A stretch of DNA of 24,906 bases, taken from the NCBI GenBank assembly GCA_034435675.1, contig DAOTWP010000292.1:1-24906 (forward strand). The letters are read 5' to 3'. The first letter of the stretch is position 1. The number at the start of each line of letters is the position of its first letter. Source of the stretch: DAOTWP01 sp034435675 (lineage in GTDB: Bacteria; Chloroflexota; Anaerolineae; Aggregatilineales; Phototrophicaceae). Of the stretch, positions 14,314 through 21,568 are shown one piece after another. The notes below the pieces were generated by a model, which ran no database searches, was not told the DNA's origin, and saw only the letters and a program-made list of their open reading frames with translations. The translations under genes and the position numbers were made by a program.

Positions 14314-15270
14314 ATGGATGCTTTTCGCTTTGCCCAGCCGCTGGCGTTTGTGCTGCTGCTGATCCCCGTGTTGTGGGGGTATTTGCGCTGGAAAGGCAGC
14401 ATGCAGTTGCCCGCGCTGCACTACTCTGATACGCGATTGGCTGCTGGTCTTCCGCGTGGCTGGCGCGTGCGGGTACGCTATTTGCCCGATATTTTGAAGG
14501 TATTGTGCTGGTTGCTGCTGGTGATGGCACTGGCACGCCCACAGGGGGGACGTGCACAGGAGGTGCTGCGTGGTCAGGGTGTTGATATTGTATTGGCAGT
14601 GGATATTTCTGGCAGTATGGGCACGCCGGACTTTGCTCCCCTAAATCGCTTGCAGGCAGCGCAGCAGGTTATCGCTGAATTTATCAGTCGGCGATCCTAT
14701 GACCGTATTGGGCTGGTGGTCTTTGGGCGCGAGGCGTATCATGTCGTTCCGCCCACGCTCGATTATGCTGCCTTGCTGCGTTCGCTCGAGACACTTCGAT
14801 TAGTCACCGAGCTTGATCTCATTGATGGTACAGCGTTAGGGCTGGGGCTGGTGTCCGCAGGCAGCATGCTGCGAAGAAGCGACGCCGTGAGCAAGGTCAT
14901 TATTTTGCTGACCGACGGGAGCAATAATGCCGCGCTTGACCCGCTGACCGCAGCCGAAGCGCTGGCAGTGTTGGGTATTCGCGTGTATACCGTTGGTGTC
15001 GGACTGCCGGGAGGTACAGCAGAGGGTGATTTGGATGAGGACACCCTGCGCGGGGTGGCTTCCCTGACGGGTGGACTGTATTTTCGCGCTGTGGATCGTT
15101 CTGGTCTGGAGGAAATCTACAGCCGGATTGACACGCTTGAACGTTCTGCTGTTGAACGCCGTTTGTTCGTGCGCTGGCAGGAATATGCGGGTGGCTGGAT
15201 GGTTGTGGCGCTGATTTTGCTGGTGCTGGAACGCCTGCTGCGCAGCACTGTTTTTCAGTCGTTTCCTTGA
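14314..15270 (+). CDS. batA: BatA-like VWA membrane protein
   Basis: The 318-residue product starts with FRFAQPLAFVLLLIPV, an N-terminal span typical of BatA/BatB, followed by a second span (KVLCWLLLVMALARPQ). The periplasmic or external VWA domain begins with VDIVLAVDISGSM, in which Asp97, Ser99 and Ser101 form the MIDAS metal site; DGTALG and LLTDGSNN supply the remaining ligands. A last span at about 290-310 anchors the C-terminus. The ATG at 14314 follows the BatD-like stop by 1 base; a start at 14287 would overlap it by 26 bases and adds no conserved residues. It is expected to form a complex with BatB and to be a MoxR client; assignment as BatA rather than BatB rests on order. Confidence 0.88.
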   Translation: MDAFRFAQPLAFVLLLIPVLWGYLRWKGSMQLPALHYSDTRLAAGLPRGWRVRVRYLPDILKVLCWLLLVMALARPQGGRAQEVLRGQGVDIVLAVDISGSMGTPDFAPLNRLQAAQQVIAEFISRRSYDRIGLVVFGREAYHVVPPTLDYAALLRSLETLRLVTELDLIDGTALGLGLVSAGSMLRRSDAVSKVIILLTDGSNNAALDPLTAAEALAVLGIRVYTVGVGLPGGTAEGDLDEDTLRGVASLTGGLYFRAVDRSGLEEIYSRIDTLERSAVERRLFVRWQEYAGGWMVVALILLVLERLLRSTVFQSFP

Positions 15271-15281
15271 TCTGGTAGGCG

Positions 15282-16292
15282 ATGTTGACCTTTATTGTTC
15301 CTGCTGCGTTTCTCCTGTTGGTTTTGCTCCCGCTGTTTGCGCTGTTGTTCTGGTGGCGGGCGCGGGCGCGGCGCATTGCAGCGGCGCGTCTGGGGGATAC
15401 GGCGCTGCTGGCAGCGCTTGTTGAAACCCCACAGCCGCATCGTGGTCAGGTGCTGCTCTGGCTGGGGGCACTTGTCGCGTTAATCTTTGCGCTGGCACGC
15501 CCGCAATGGGGCATTGCGCCGGAAGTGATTGAAGTGCAGGGCGTCTCCGTCATGTTGGTGCTGGATGTCAGCCGCAGCATGGACGCGCAGGATGTGCTGC
15601 CCAGCCGTCTTGAGCGCGCCAAACTCGATATGCGCGATTTGCTGGTGCAGTTGGAAGGCAATAATCTGGGACTGATTCTCTTTGCCGGGGAGGCAGTGCT
15701 GCAATTTCCACTTACCAGCGATACGGCATCTGCGCTGAACTTCGTGGCTGCGGCCAGCAGTCGCGCACTGACCCGGCAGGGTACGGCGCTGTCCGCCGCC
15801 CTGCGGTTGGCGCTTGCTGCATTCGATGAGCGCCGTGCTGAAAGCCAGATTATTGCCGTCATCAGCGATGGCGAAGATCATGCTGGTGACATTGAGCAGG
15901 TGGCGTCTGAAGCAAGTGCGCGGGGCGTTGTGATTTACACTATCGGTTATGGCTCGTTGCAGGGCGCGCCTGTACCGGAACTGGACGATGACGGCCAGAT
16001 TACCGGGTTACGCACACTGCCAGACGGAACGGCAGTTCTCACCCGGCTGGAAGAAGAACCGCTGCAATCACTTGCTGCAAGTACAGGTGGTCTCTATTTC
16101 CGTGCCGGCGGTGGCGCGCCGGTGATCGCAAATCTCGCCGCGGTCATCAACCGGGCGAGCAGTACGCTGGAGGCGCGCATTGAACAACGCCCGATTGAGC
16201 GTTTTGGGTTGTTTGTCGCCCTGTCGCTGCTGGCACTGGCGCTTGAAACCCTGCTGCCTGTGCTGCGTTCCCGGCGCAGGAGGGTAGCATGA
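15282..16292 (+). CDS. batB: BatB-like VWA membrane protein
   Basis: The 336-residue product has the same architecture as BatA. An N-terminal span (IVPAAFLLLVLLPLFALLF) leads to a basic loop, a second span ending in ALARPQWG, and the VWA domain with VLDVSRSMDAQD (Asp95, Ser97, Ser99 of MIDAS), GTALSAAL and ISDGEDH. A C-terminal span at about 312-327 precedes a basic tail. The insert LDDDGQITGLRTLPDGTAVLT between the last strands is typical of BatB rather than BatA. It starts 11 bases after the batA stop, and its own stop overlaps the lipoprotein start (ATGA, 16289-16292). Tandem paralogous VWA proteins in one operon point to a hetero-oligomer in the membrane. Confidence 0.9.
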   Translation: MLTFIVPAAFLLLVLLPLFALLFWWRARARRIAAARLGDTALLAALVETPQPHRGQVLLWLGALVALIFALARPQWGIAPEVIEVQGVSVMLVLDVSRSMDAQDVLPSRLERAKLDMRDLLVQLEGNNLGLILFAGEAVLQFPLTSDTASALNFVAAASSRALTRQGTALSAALRLALAAFDERRAESQIIAVISDGEDHAGDIEQVASEASARGVVIYTIGYGSLQGAPVPELDDDGQITGLRTLPDGTAVLTRLEEEPLQSLAASTGGLYFRAGGGAPVIANLAAVINRASSTLEARIEQRPIERFGLFVALSLLALALETLLPVLRSRRRRVA

Positions 16293-17029
16293 ACGGTCTG
16301 GTGGTGCTGCTGGCGCTGCTGCTGGTGGGCTGCGGGGTGAATGCTGCGGAACGCAACAACGCCGGTGTTGCGGCGATTGGCGCAGGGCAGGCGCAGGATG
16401 CGCTTGACGCCCTGCAACTGGCACAGGTAGCGGACCCGGACAATCCCATCCCGTACTATAATGCGGGTATTGCGCTTGCGCAGTCGGGGCGTTTGCAGGA
16501 AGCCATCATTACGCTGCAATATGCGCAGCGCAGCGGCAATTCGGCGCTGGTGGCAGCCGCCTACTACAATCTGGGCAATGTCTATTTTGAACTCGGCTTT
16601 TACGATCTGGCAGTCGAGGCGTACCGGCAAACTTTGCTGCTGCACCCCGATGATGCTGACGCACGCTATAACTACGAACTGGCGCAGTCGCTGCTGCTGG
16701 CACCGACTCCAACAGCACAGGAACAGGAGACGTTGCCAGAATCGGGCGAAAGCGATCCTGAAGCCACGCCGACCCCTGACACAGCGCTGCTGGTGACACC
16801 AACGCCACTCCCTGCGGGCGAACCGGATTTCACTCAGACCCCTGCTGGCGGAACAACGGGTTCGCCTGGTGGCAGTCAACCTAATCCGGTGCCTCCCGTA
16901 TCCGATAATCCGATGACCACCGAGGAAGCAGAACGTCTGTTAGACAGCGCCCGTCAGGACCAGCCTGTCTACCGCCCATTTACCGACACTGCGGAGACGC
17001 CGACTGCGCCGGGAGGCAAGGACTGGTGA
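16289..17029 (+). CDS. TPR lipoprotein (BatC-like)
   Basis: A 246-residue secreted lipoprotein. The lipobox LVGC has the acylated cysteine at position 15 after a short hydrophobic signal, so the mature protein is membrane-tethered outside the cytoplasm. Residues 22-130 contain about three TPR units, for example NPIPYYNAGIALAQSGRLQEAI and AAYYNLGNVYFELGFYDLAVEAYRQ (shortened). A Thr/Pro-rich low-complexity segment follows, then a conserved MTTEEAERLLDSARQDQ helix typical of BatC-type TPR proteins, and a short tail. It overlaps batB and the following BatD-like gene by 4 bases each. A scaffold for the Bat complex is the expected role. Confidence 0.85.
   Translation: MNGLVVLLALLLVGCGVNAAERNNAGVAAIGAGQAQDALDALQLAQVADPDNPIPYYNAGIALAQSGRLQEAIITLQYAQRSGNSALVAAAYYNLGNVYFELGFYDLAVEAYRQTLLLHPDDADARYNYELAQSLLLAPTPTAQEQETLPESGESDPEATPTPDTALLVTPTPLPAGEPDFTQTPAGGTTGSPGGSQPNPVPPVSDNPMTTEEAERLLDSARQDQPVYRPFTDTAETPTAPGGKDW
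17011..17016 (+). promoter_or_regulatory. Ribosome binding site deciding the GTG start of the second BatD-like gene
   Basis: GGGAGG lies 9 bases before the GTG at 17026 and within the 3' end of the lipoprotein gene. The start overlaps the preceding stop as GTGA. Confidence 0.5.
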
Positions 17030-18366
17030 ATACACGGGTGGTCTCAACTGGGCGTTTTTGGGGCATGCTGTTGGTCGCGCTGCTGCTGGTTGGGCATAGC
17101 GCGGCGCAGCCCGCAGCGCCTGACATGTTTGTGCGGGCACTGGTGGATAATCAGACACCGTTTATTGGTCAGCAAATCAACTACATTTTCCGTTTCTATT
17201 CCAGCACAACGCCGCCCGATTTTCAGTTTGAAGCCCCCGATTTTAACGGTTTCTGGCGTGCAGACGCGGTGCGCACTCGCGGATACCTCGAAACGCTCAA
17301 CGGACGCCAGTATGAAGTCCGTGAACAGGCGTTTGTGTTGTTTCCCCTGCGTGCCGGACAGACCAGTATTGATCCGGGCGCGATTCGCTTTGCTGCTACC
17401 ACGCAGACGCTGCGCAGCGAACTGCTTGTGCTGGAGGTGCGCTCCCTGCCTGATGGCGCTCCGGCTGGCTTCGCGGGGGCTGTTGGGCAGTTCAGCATCG
17501 CGGCTGAACCTGATATGCGGCTGTTGCAGCAGGGTGCCGCGCTGACTCTCCGGCTGGTTGTGCGCGGCACAGGCAGCGTGGAACCACTGATCGCGCCCAA
17601 TTTGCCTGCCCTCGAAGCATGGCAGGTCTATCCCGCAGGCAGTGAGTATATGGCAGTGGATCAGGATGGTGTGCTGCTGGGGCAGCGCGTGTTTAGCTGG
17701 ACGTTGATTGCCCTGCAACCTGGCACACAGACCATACCAGCAGTCACATTTTCGTATTTTGATCCAGCGATTCGTGCATATGTGCTGCTAACGACTGCGC
17801 CGATTGTCGTCGATGTGCAGACTGTCGCAGAGCTTACGCCGGAAATCGCCCCAATAATGCTGCCAGCGCCTTCTTCGGTGGTCCTGCCCCTCAAGACAGC
17901 AAGCAGCCCGATATATGGGGCAGGCAGCATGTTCTGGGGCACTGCGTGGTGGTTGTGGCTGCTGCCACCGTTGGGTGTGCTGGTGGTGGGCTTGCTGCGC
18001 TGGCGGGCACATCAACGCGCGGCGCGCAAACAGTCCCATTCCGTCGCGTTCCACGCTGCTGACGATGCGCTGCGGGTTGCCATCGCCGCGCCGGAGACAT
18101 TTGGCGCACTGGTGCATCACACGATTAACGCCTATCTGGAAGGCAAGCTTGGCGCCCCGCCCCCGTCTTTGCTCAAGGCAGACCTGCTGCCGCTGCTGCG
18201 GGCGCAGGGTATCGCACACGAGGTCGCCGGCGACCTTTGCGATGCGCTGGAAGCCGCTGCTGCTGCCAGTTACGGTCCTGTTCGAGAAGCGCGCGTGCAC
18301 GAGCTGCGCGTGTGGGTGCGCGGAGTACTGCTGGCGCTGGATGAATCGTGGGGGCGCACATCATGA
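17026..18366 (+). CDS. batD: BatD-like Ig-repeat membrane protein (second copy)
   Basis: The 446-residue product has a signal peptide (about residues 1-27, ending GHSAAQPA), then two beta-rich segments with BatD landmarks: IGQQINYIFRFYS near 48, a WRAD..RTRGYLETLNGRQYEVREQ stretch (broken here), FVLFPLRAGQTSIDPGAIRF, and a second repeat with LVVRGTGSVEPLIAPNLP and FSWTLIALQPGTQTIPAV. A membrane span at about 305-325 and a helical cytoplasmic tail follow. BatD is thought to bridge VWA proteins and MoxR across the membrane. The start is GTG 17026, overlapping the lipoprotein stop; its own stop overlaps the next ATG by 4 bases. It is longer than the first BatD-like protein and is the more typical family member. 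Confidence 0.87.
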   Translation: MNTRVVSTGRFWGMLLVALLLVGHSAAQPAAPDMFVRALVDNQTPFIGQQINYIFRFYSSTTPPDFQFEAPDFNGFWRADAVRTRGYLETLNGRQYEVREQAFVLFPLRAGQTSIDPGAIRFAATTQTLRSELLVLEVRSLPDGAPAGFAGAVGQFSIAAEPDMRLLQQGAALTLRLVVRGTGSVEPLIAPNLPALEAWQVYPAGSEYMAVDQDGVLLGQRVFSWTLIALQPGTQTIPAVTFSYFDPAIRAYVLLTTAPIVVDVQTVAELTPEIAPIMLPAPSSVVLPLKTASSPIYGAGSMFWGTAWWLWLLPPLGVLVVGLLRWRAHQRAARKQSHSVAFHAADDALRVAIAAPETFGALVHHTINAYLEGKLGAPPPSLLKADLLPLLRAQGIAHEVAGDLCDALEAAAAASYGPVREARVHELRVWVRGVLLALDESWGRTS

Positions 18367-19097
18367 TTCGAATTGTGCTGCTGCTATGGGGCTTGCTGCT
18401 GGTCTTGCAGCCTGCACCCGAAGATACATTTGCTGAGGCAAATGCTGCCTATACGGCTGGCGATTATGCCCGCGCAGTTACCCTGTATGAAGGTCTTCTG
18501 GCACAGGGAATTAACGCTGGCGTGGTGTATTACAATCTCGGCTGCGCATACTATCAGTCTGGTGATCCGGGGCGTGCGCTGCTCAACTATCGTCGTGCAC
18601 AGCGCCAGATGCCGCGTGATGCTGATGTGCAGGCGGCGCTGCTACTTGTGCGTTCGCAGCGCCTAGAGTCTTTCGACGGTGCGCCGACTGGCGATCTGTT
18701 CGTGTTTGCTGGCGAATGGTTGCTCAGCGCTTGGACGGTAGATGAACTGCTGCTGGCGGCACTCGTCGGCTGGTCAGCGTTTTGGGGCGGCATCATCTGG
18801 TTGCTGGAACATCGCGGCAGGTTGCGCACATGGTTCGCCGCCGGGTTGGTCGTGCTTCTGCTGCTGACGATTGGGCTGGTCGGGTCGGTCATTGTCGTGC
18901 AGCAGTCGCCTGCGGCGGTGGTCGTCGCTCCGCTTGTTCCCGTGATGAGTGGTCCGGCAGAGTCGTATCTGGAACTCTACCAGCTTCAAGCCGCCGCTGA
19001 GGTGCGCGTGCTTGCTGTTCAGGATGACTGGCTGCGGATTGTGCTGCCCAACGGGCGGCAGGGATGGCTGCTGGCGGACAGTGTAGCGTTGGTTTAG
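18363..19097 (+). CDS. TPR/SH3-domain membrane protein (BatE-like)
   Basis: The 244-residue product starts with a signal-like hydrophobic segment. One or two TPR units follow (about residues 24-95; FAEANAAYTAGDYARAV, VVYYNLGCAYYQSGDPGRAL), then two membrane spans at about 127-145 and 158-180. The C-terminal 55 residues resemble a bacterial SH3 domain (MSGPAESYLELYQL and DDWLRIVLPNGRQGWL). This TPR-TM-TM-SH3 order matches BatE proteins at the end of Bat operons. The ATG at 18363 overlaps the batD stop by 4 bases; a start 15 bases earlier has no support. Its TAG at 19095-19097 overlaps the stop of the convergent sucD. Confidence 0.85.
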   Translation: MIRIVLLLWGLLLVLQPAPEDTFAEANAAYTAGDYARAVTLYEGLLAQGINAGVVYYNLGCAYYQSGDPGRALLNYRRAQRQMPRDADVQAALLLVRSQRLESFDGAPTGDLFVFAGEWLLSAWTVDELLLAALVGWSAFWGGIIWLLEHRGRLRTWFAAGLVVLLLLTIGLVGSVIVVQQSPAAVVVAPLVPVMSGPAESYLELYQLQAAAEVRVLAVQDDWLRIVLPNGRQGWLLADSVALV

Positions 19098-19951
19098 TAC
19101 AGCAGGTTCGGGATTTCCTCAGGCGATTGGGCGATAATCACCCCCGCATCACGCAGCGCCTTGATTTTTGCCTGCGCGCTGTCTTCTGGCTGGTCGGCAA
19201 TTGCGCCCGCATGCCCCATCCGTTTGCCCCCCGGCGCGCTGCTGCCTGCGATCAATGCGATGACGGGCTTGGTCATCTGCGTGTGAATGAACTGTGCTGC
19301 TTCGATTTCGCCGCTGCCGCCAATTTCACCGATCAGGACGACGCGCGTTGTGTCCGGATCGTTTTCGAACATTTCCAGCACTTCCACAAAGGTTGTGCCG
19401 ACAATCGCATCTCCCCCGATGCCGATCAATGTGGACTGTCCGCTGCCTGCGCGGGTCAGCGCCCCGGCGGTTTCATACATCAGGGTTCCACTGCGGGCGA
19501 CAATTCCCGTGCTGCCCGGCATGGTGACAAAACTTGGAATCATGCCGATGCTTGTCAATCCGGGGGACATAATGCCAGGGCAGTTCGGTCCTATCAAGCG
19601 CGTGCCTGAACCACGCAAATAGGCGTAAATGCGCAGCATTTCCTGCATTGGGATATTTTCAGTGATACACACGACGAGTTCAAGCTGTGCGTTGATGGCT
19701 TCATAGATCGCATCAGGCGCGGTTTCAGCAGGCACAAAAATCACCGATGTATTGGCTTCGGTAGCCTGTGTTGCCTCCTCCACTGTGTCGAACACCGGAA
19801 TGCCGAGGAGCCACTGTCCGCCTTTTCCCGGCGTTATCCCGCCGACAACCTGCGCACCTGCCGCAATCATTCGCGGCACGTGCAGACTCGCTTCACTGCC
19901 GGTGATCCCCTGCACAATGATTCGAGTTGTGATTGTAGACAGGATTGCCAT
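19094..19951 (-). CDS. sucD: Succinyl-CoA synthetase alpha-subunit homologue
   Basis: CoA-binding subunit that is phosphorylated on a histidine during ATP/GTP-dependent acyl-CoA ligation. The 285-residue product has QGITGSEASLH (residues 14-24) with the CoA-binding Rossmann fold, VVCITENIPMQ (93-103), LIGPNCPGI (119-127), RSGTLMYE (153-160), and the phosphorylation site His247 in GKRMGHAGAI. After this histidine the glycine loop GGKGT common in SucD is replaced by a DQPED segment. It follows the sucC-like gene with a 2-base gap. The family identity is clear; whether the substrate is succinate is less so, because the beta partner is strongly divergent. Confidence 0.88.
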   Translation of the reverse strand: MAILSTITTRIIVQGITGSEASLHVPRMIAAGAQVVGGITPGKGGQWLLGIPVFDTVEEATQATEANTSVIFVPAETAPDAIYEAINAQLELVVCITENIPMQEMLRIYAYLRGSGTRLIGPNCPGIMSPGLTSIGMIPSFVTMPGSTGIVARSGTLMYETAGALTRAGSGQSTLIGIGGDAIVGTTFVEVLEMFENDPDTTRVVLIGEIGGSGEIEAAQFIHTQMTKPVIALIAGSSAPGGKRMGHAGAIADQPEDSAQAKIKALRDAGVIIAQSPEEIPNLLY

Positions 19952-19953
19952 CG

Positions 19954-21066
19954 TTACAGAGGTTCCTGTTCCAGCCGTGCCGCAAGCGAAATCGCATTTT
20001 CCAGTGTTTCAGCAACGCTGATTGTCGGAAGCGCTGCCCGCGCCAGCAGCGCCCGACCTCCCTCGGCATTCAACCCGTTTAGCCGAACCACGCCGGGTAT
20101 GTCTATACTGAGCGTTTGCCAGACCTGCACAAAATGCCGCACAAAGTTGTCACAGGATGTATGGTTGCCAAAAAAGCTAATCACGATACTTTGCAGATAT
20201 GGCTGTTGCAGAATCAGCAGCAGCGCTTCCTGCAAACTGTCGGGAGTCACGCTGTCCCCGATGTCACAAAAATTGGCAGGGGCACAGCCCGGCTGCTGAG
20301 CAATCATGTCCATCAGTATCATGCACATGCCCGCGCCATTGGCGATGCAGCCGATATTTCCGTTCAACCGCAGAAAATCTATTCCTGAAATTCCAGCCTG
20401 CGCGCCTGTGCTCGGCTGTGTTGATGACTCTGTGTGACTGACAAGCAGTGTTCCATCCAGGGCGACAAGCGCATTGTGCGAAGTAATCACGAGAGGATTA
20501 ATCTCCGCTAGCAGGGCATCGCTTTCCACAAAGCAGTTGTGCAGCCCACGCGCAATTTCGATGAAAGTTTCCCAGTGTTCGCGGGGTAGGTTAATGCCGC
20601 TGACCAGATTGACGATCTGATACTGGCGTAAGCCGAGAAACGGGTTAATCTGTTCAACAGTTAGGTCGCTGATTATTCGGCGTGGGGCGTGCGGGTAATG
20701 TGCAGCGCGTGTCCATGCCGAAAGTGTTGCACAGCGGCGACTGCGGTCAATTCGTGCGCTCAGGCAGTATTCAGCGCTGCTGCTCAATGCCGGTTCAACC
20801 AGCAGCGTTTCCGCGCGTGTGCCGTTATATTCGGTCAGCAGCATCTCCCCGGCAAGCATTTCAGCTTCCGCTGCGTTGCGCGCCAGCCGCACCCCGCCAA
20901 GTTCGTAGCGGTTGGCGTCGGTAATCTGGGCTTTCAGCACTGTTGATCCCGCCGTATAGGCGGCAAGCGCGCGAACCTCTTCGCCAGATGTTACGAGACG
21001 CCCATACGGAACCGGGATGCCATAGCTGGCAAAGCGCGCCTTCACGTGGTGTTCCAGCAATCGCAC
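19954..21066 (-). CDS. sucC: Divergent succinyl-CoA synthetase beta-subunit homologue (ATP-grasp)
   Basis: The 370-residue product is clearly of the SucC family: LLEHHVKARFASYGIPVP at the N-terminus, LKAQ with Lys45, AEINPLVI with Asn190 (186-194), ALDGTL with Asp204, LNGNIGCIANGAGMCM (234-249), PANFCDIG, and a VVRLNGLNAEGG end. Several motifs are changed: the GGRGK nucleotide loop is replaced by DANRYE (50-55), the GGGAT loop by GDSVT (270-274), and FGGIxRCD by FGNHTSCD. The segment after LDG is also shortened compared with typical homologues of about 388 residues. The start is a GTG at 21066 with GGGGGA 8 bases upstream. It lies between DUF503 and sucD in one operon. It may act on another acid, be regulatory, or be degenerate. 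Confidence 0.8.
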   Translation of the reverse strand: MRLLEHHVKARFASYGIPVPYGRLVTSGEEVRALAAYTAGSTVLKAQITDANRYELGGVRLARNAAEAEMLAGEMLLTEYNGTRAETLLVEPALSSSAEYCLSARIDRSRRCATLSAWTRAAHYPHAPRRIISDLTVEQINPFLGLRQYQIVNLVSGINLPREHWETFIEIARGLHNCFVESDALLAEINPLVITSHNALVALDGTLLVSHTESSTQPSTGAQAGISGIDFLRLNGNIGCIANGAGMCMILMDMIAQQPGCAPANFCDIGDSVTPDSLQEALLLILQQPYLQSIVISFFGNHTSCDNFVRHFVQVWQTLSIDIPGVVRLNGLNAEGGRALLARAALPTISVAETLENAISLAARLEQEPL

Positions 21067-21081
21067 GAAGCATTCCCCCGC

Positions 21082-21372
21082 TTAAAGCATTTCGATGTCA
21101 TGGCTGACAATCAATGCTTCACTGTAATGGGTTTCAATCCAACTCAACAGCCGTTCGAACACCTGCGCATTATGCGCGCTGGCATTGCTGACCGCCGCAA
21201 TCGCAATCACTGCCGACTGCCACACGTCATGGTCTTCAACCTCTGCCGCAGAAACATTGAATTCCTTGCTCAGGCGGGTTAGCAAGGATTTCACAATGCT
21301 GCGTTTGCCCTTCAGCGAATCAACGCCGGGCAGATGCAGTTCAATCGTACAAAGTCCGATAATCGTCGCCAT
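21082..21372 (-). CDS. DUF503 family protein (YlxP-like)
   Basis: The 96-residue product matches the small DUF503 family along its length: IELHLPGVDSLKGKRSIVKSL (shortened), RLSKEFNVSAAEVEDHDVWQSAVIA (broken here), and AHNAQVFERLLSWIETHYSEA. It is a compact cytoplasmic alpha/beta protein with a ferredoxin-like look. In many bacteria the family sits near infB/rbfA and is linked to ribosome function without a proven biochemical role. Here it instead heads the sucC-sucD operon, with a 15-base gap to sucC. The ATG at 21372 fits the family start. Confidence 0.9.
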   Translation of the reverse strand: MATIIGLCTIELHLPGVDSLKGKRSIVKSLLTRLSKEFNVSAAEVEDHDVWQSAVIAIAAVSNASAHNAQVFERLLSWIETHYSEALIVSHDIEML

Positions 21373-21391
21373 AGTTTTGGTGAGCGCTACG

Positions 21392-21430
21392 CTCTTTCTA
21401 AATCATACAGTGAAAGAGTCTAAACATGAA
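21392..21430 (-). promoter_or_regulatory. Candidate promoter of the DUF503-sucC-sucD operon with a small inverted repeat
   Basis: On the minus strand TATGAT (21407-21402) lies 17 bases after TTCATG (21430-21425), a plausible -10/-35 pair about 30 bases before the DUF503 ATG. CTCTTTC (21392-21398) and GAAAGAG (21412-21418) form 7-base inverted arms around the -10 box and could be an operator or a 5'-leader hairpin. Confidence 0.35.
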
Positions 21431-21461
21431 TTGATGCTTTGAGTATAGTTGGTTGGGCGGG

Positions 21462-21489
21462 TTGCCTGTTTTGCTAATCTGCCTATACT
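21462..21489 (+). promoter_or_regulatory. Candidate sigma-70-type promoter of the LysM gene cluster
   Basis: TTGCCT (21462-21467) and TATACT (21484-21489) are separated by 16 bases, matching 4 of 6 and 5 of 6 consensus positions. This predicts a leader of about 70 bases before the ATG at 21569. Confidence 0.5.
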
Positions 21490-21568
21490 GAGTCACAATC
21501 CAATAGGTGGCGCACCAGGGCGTGTGCCGATAGAGCACCTCGCTCAAAAATGCAGAATGGTGGACCTG

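Noticed and set aside
16094..16879. 261-codon minus-strand frame across batB and the TPR lipoprotein gene
   Set aside because: Cys/Arg/Gln-rich shadow that crosses two well-supported coupled genes.
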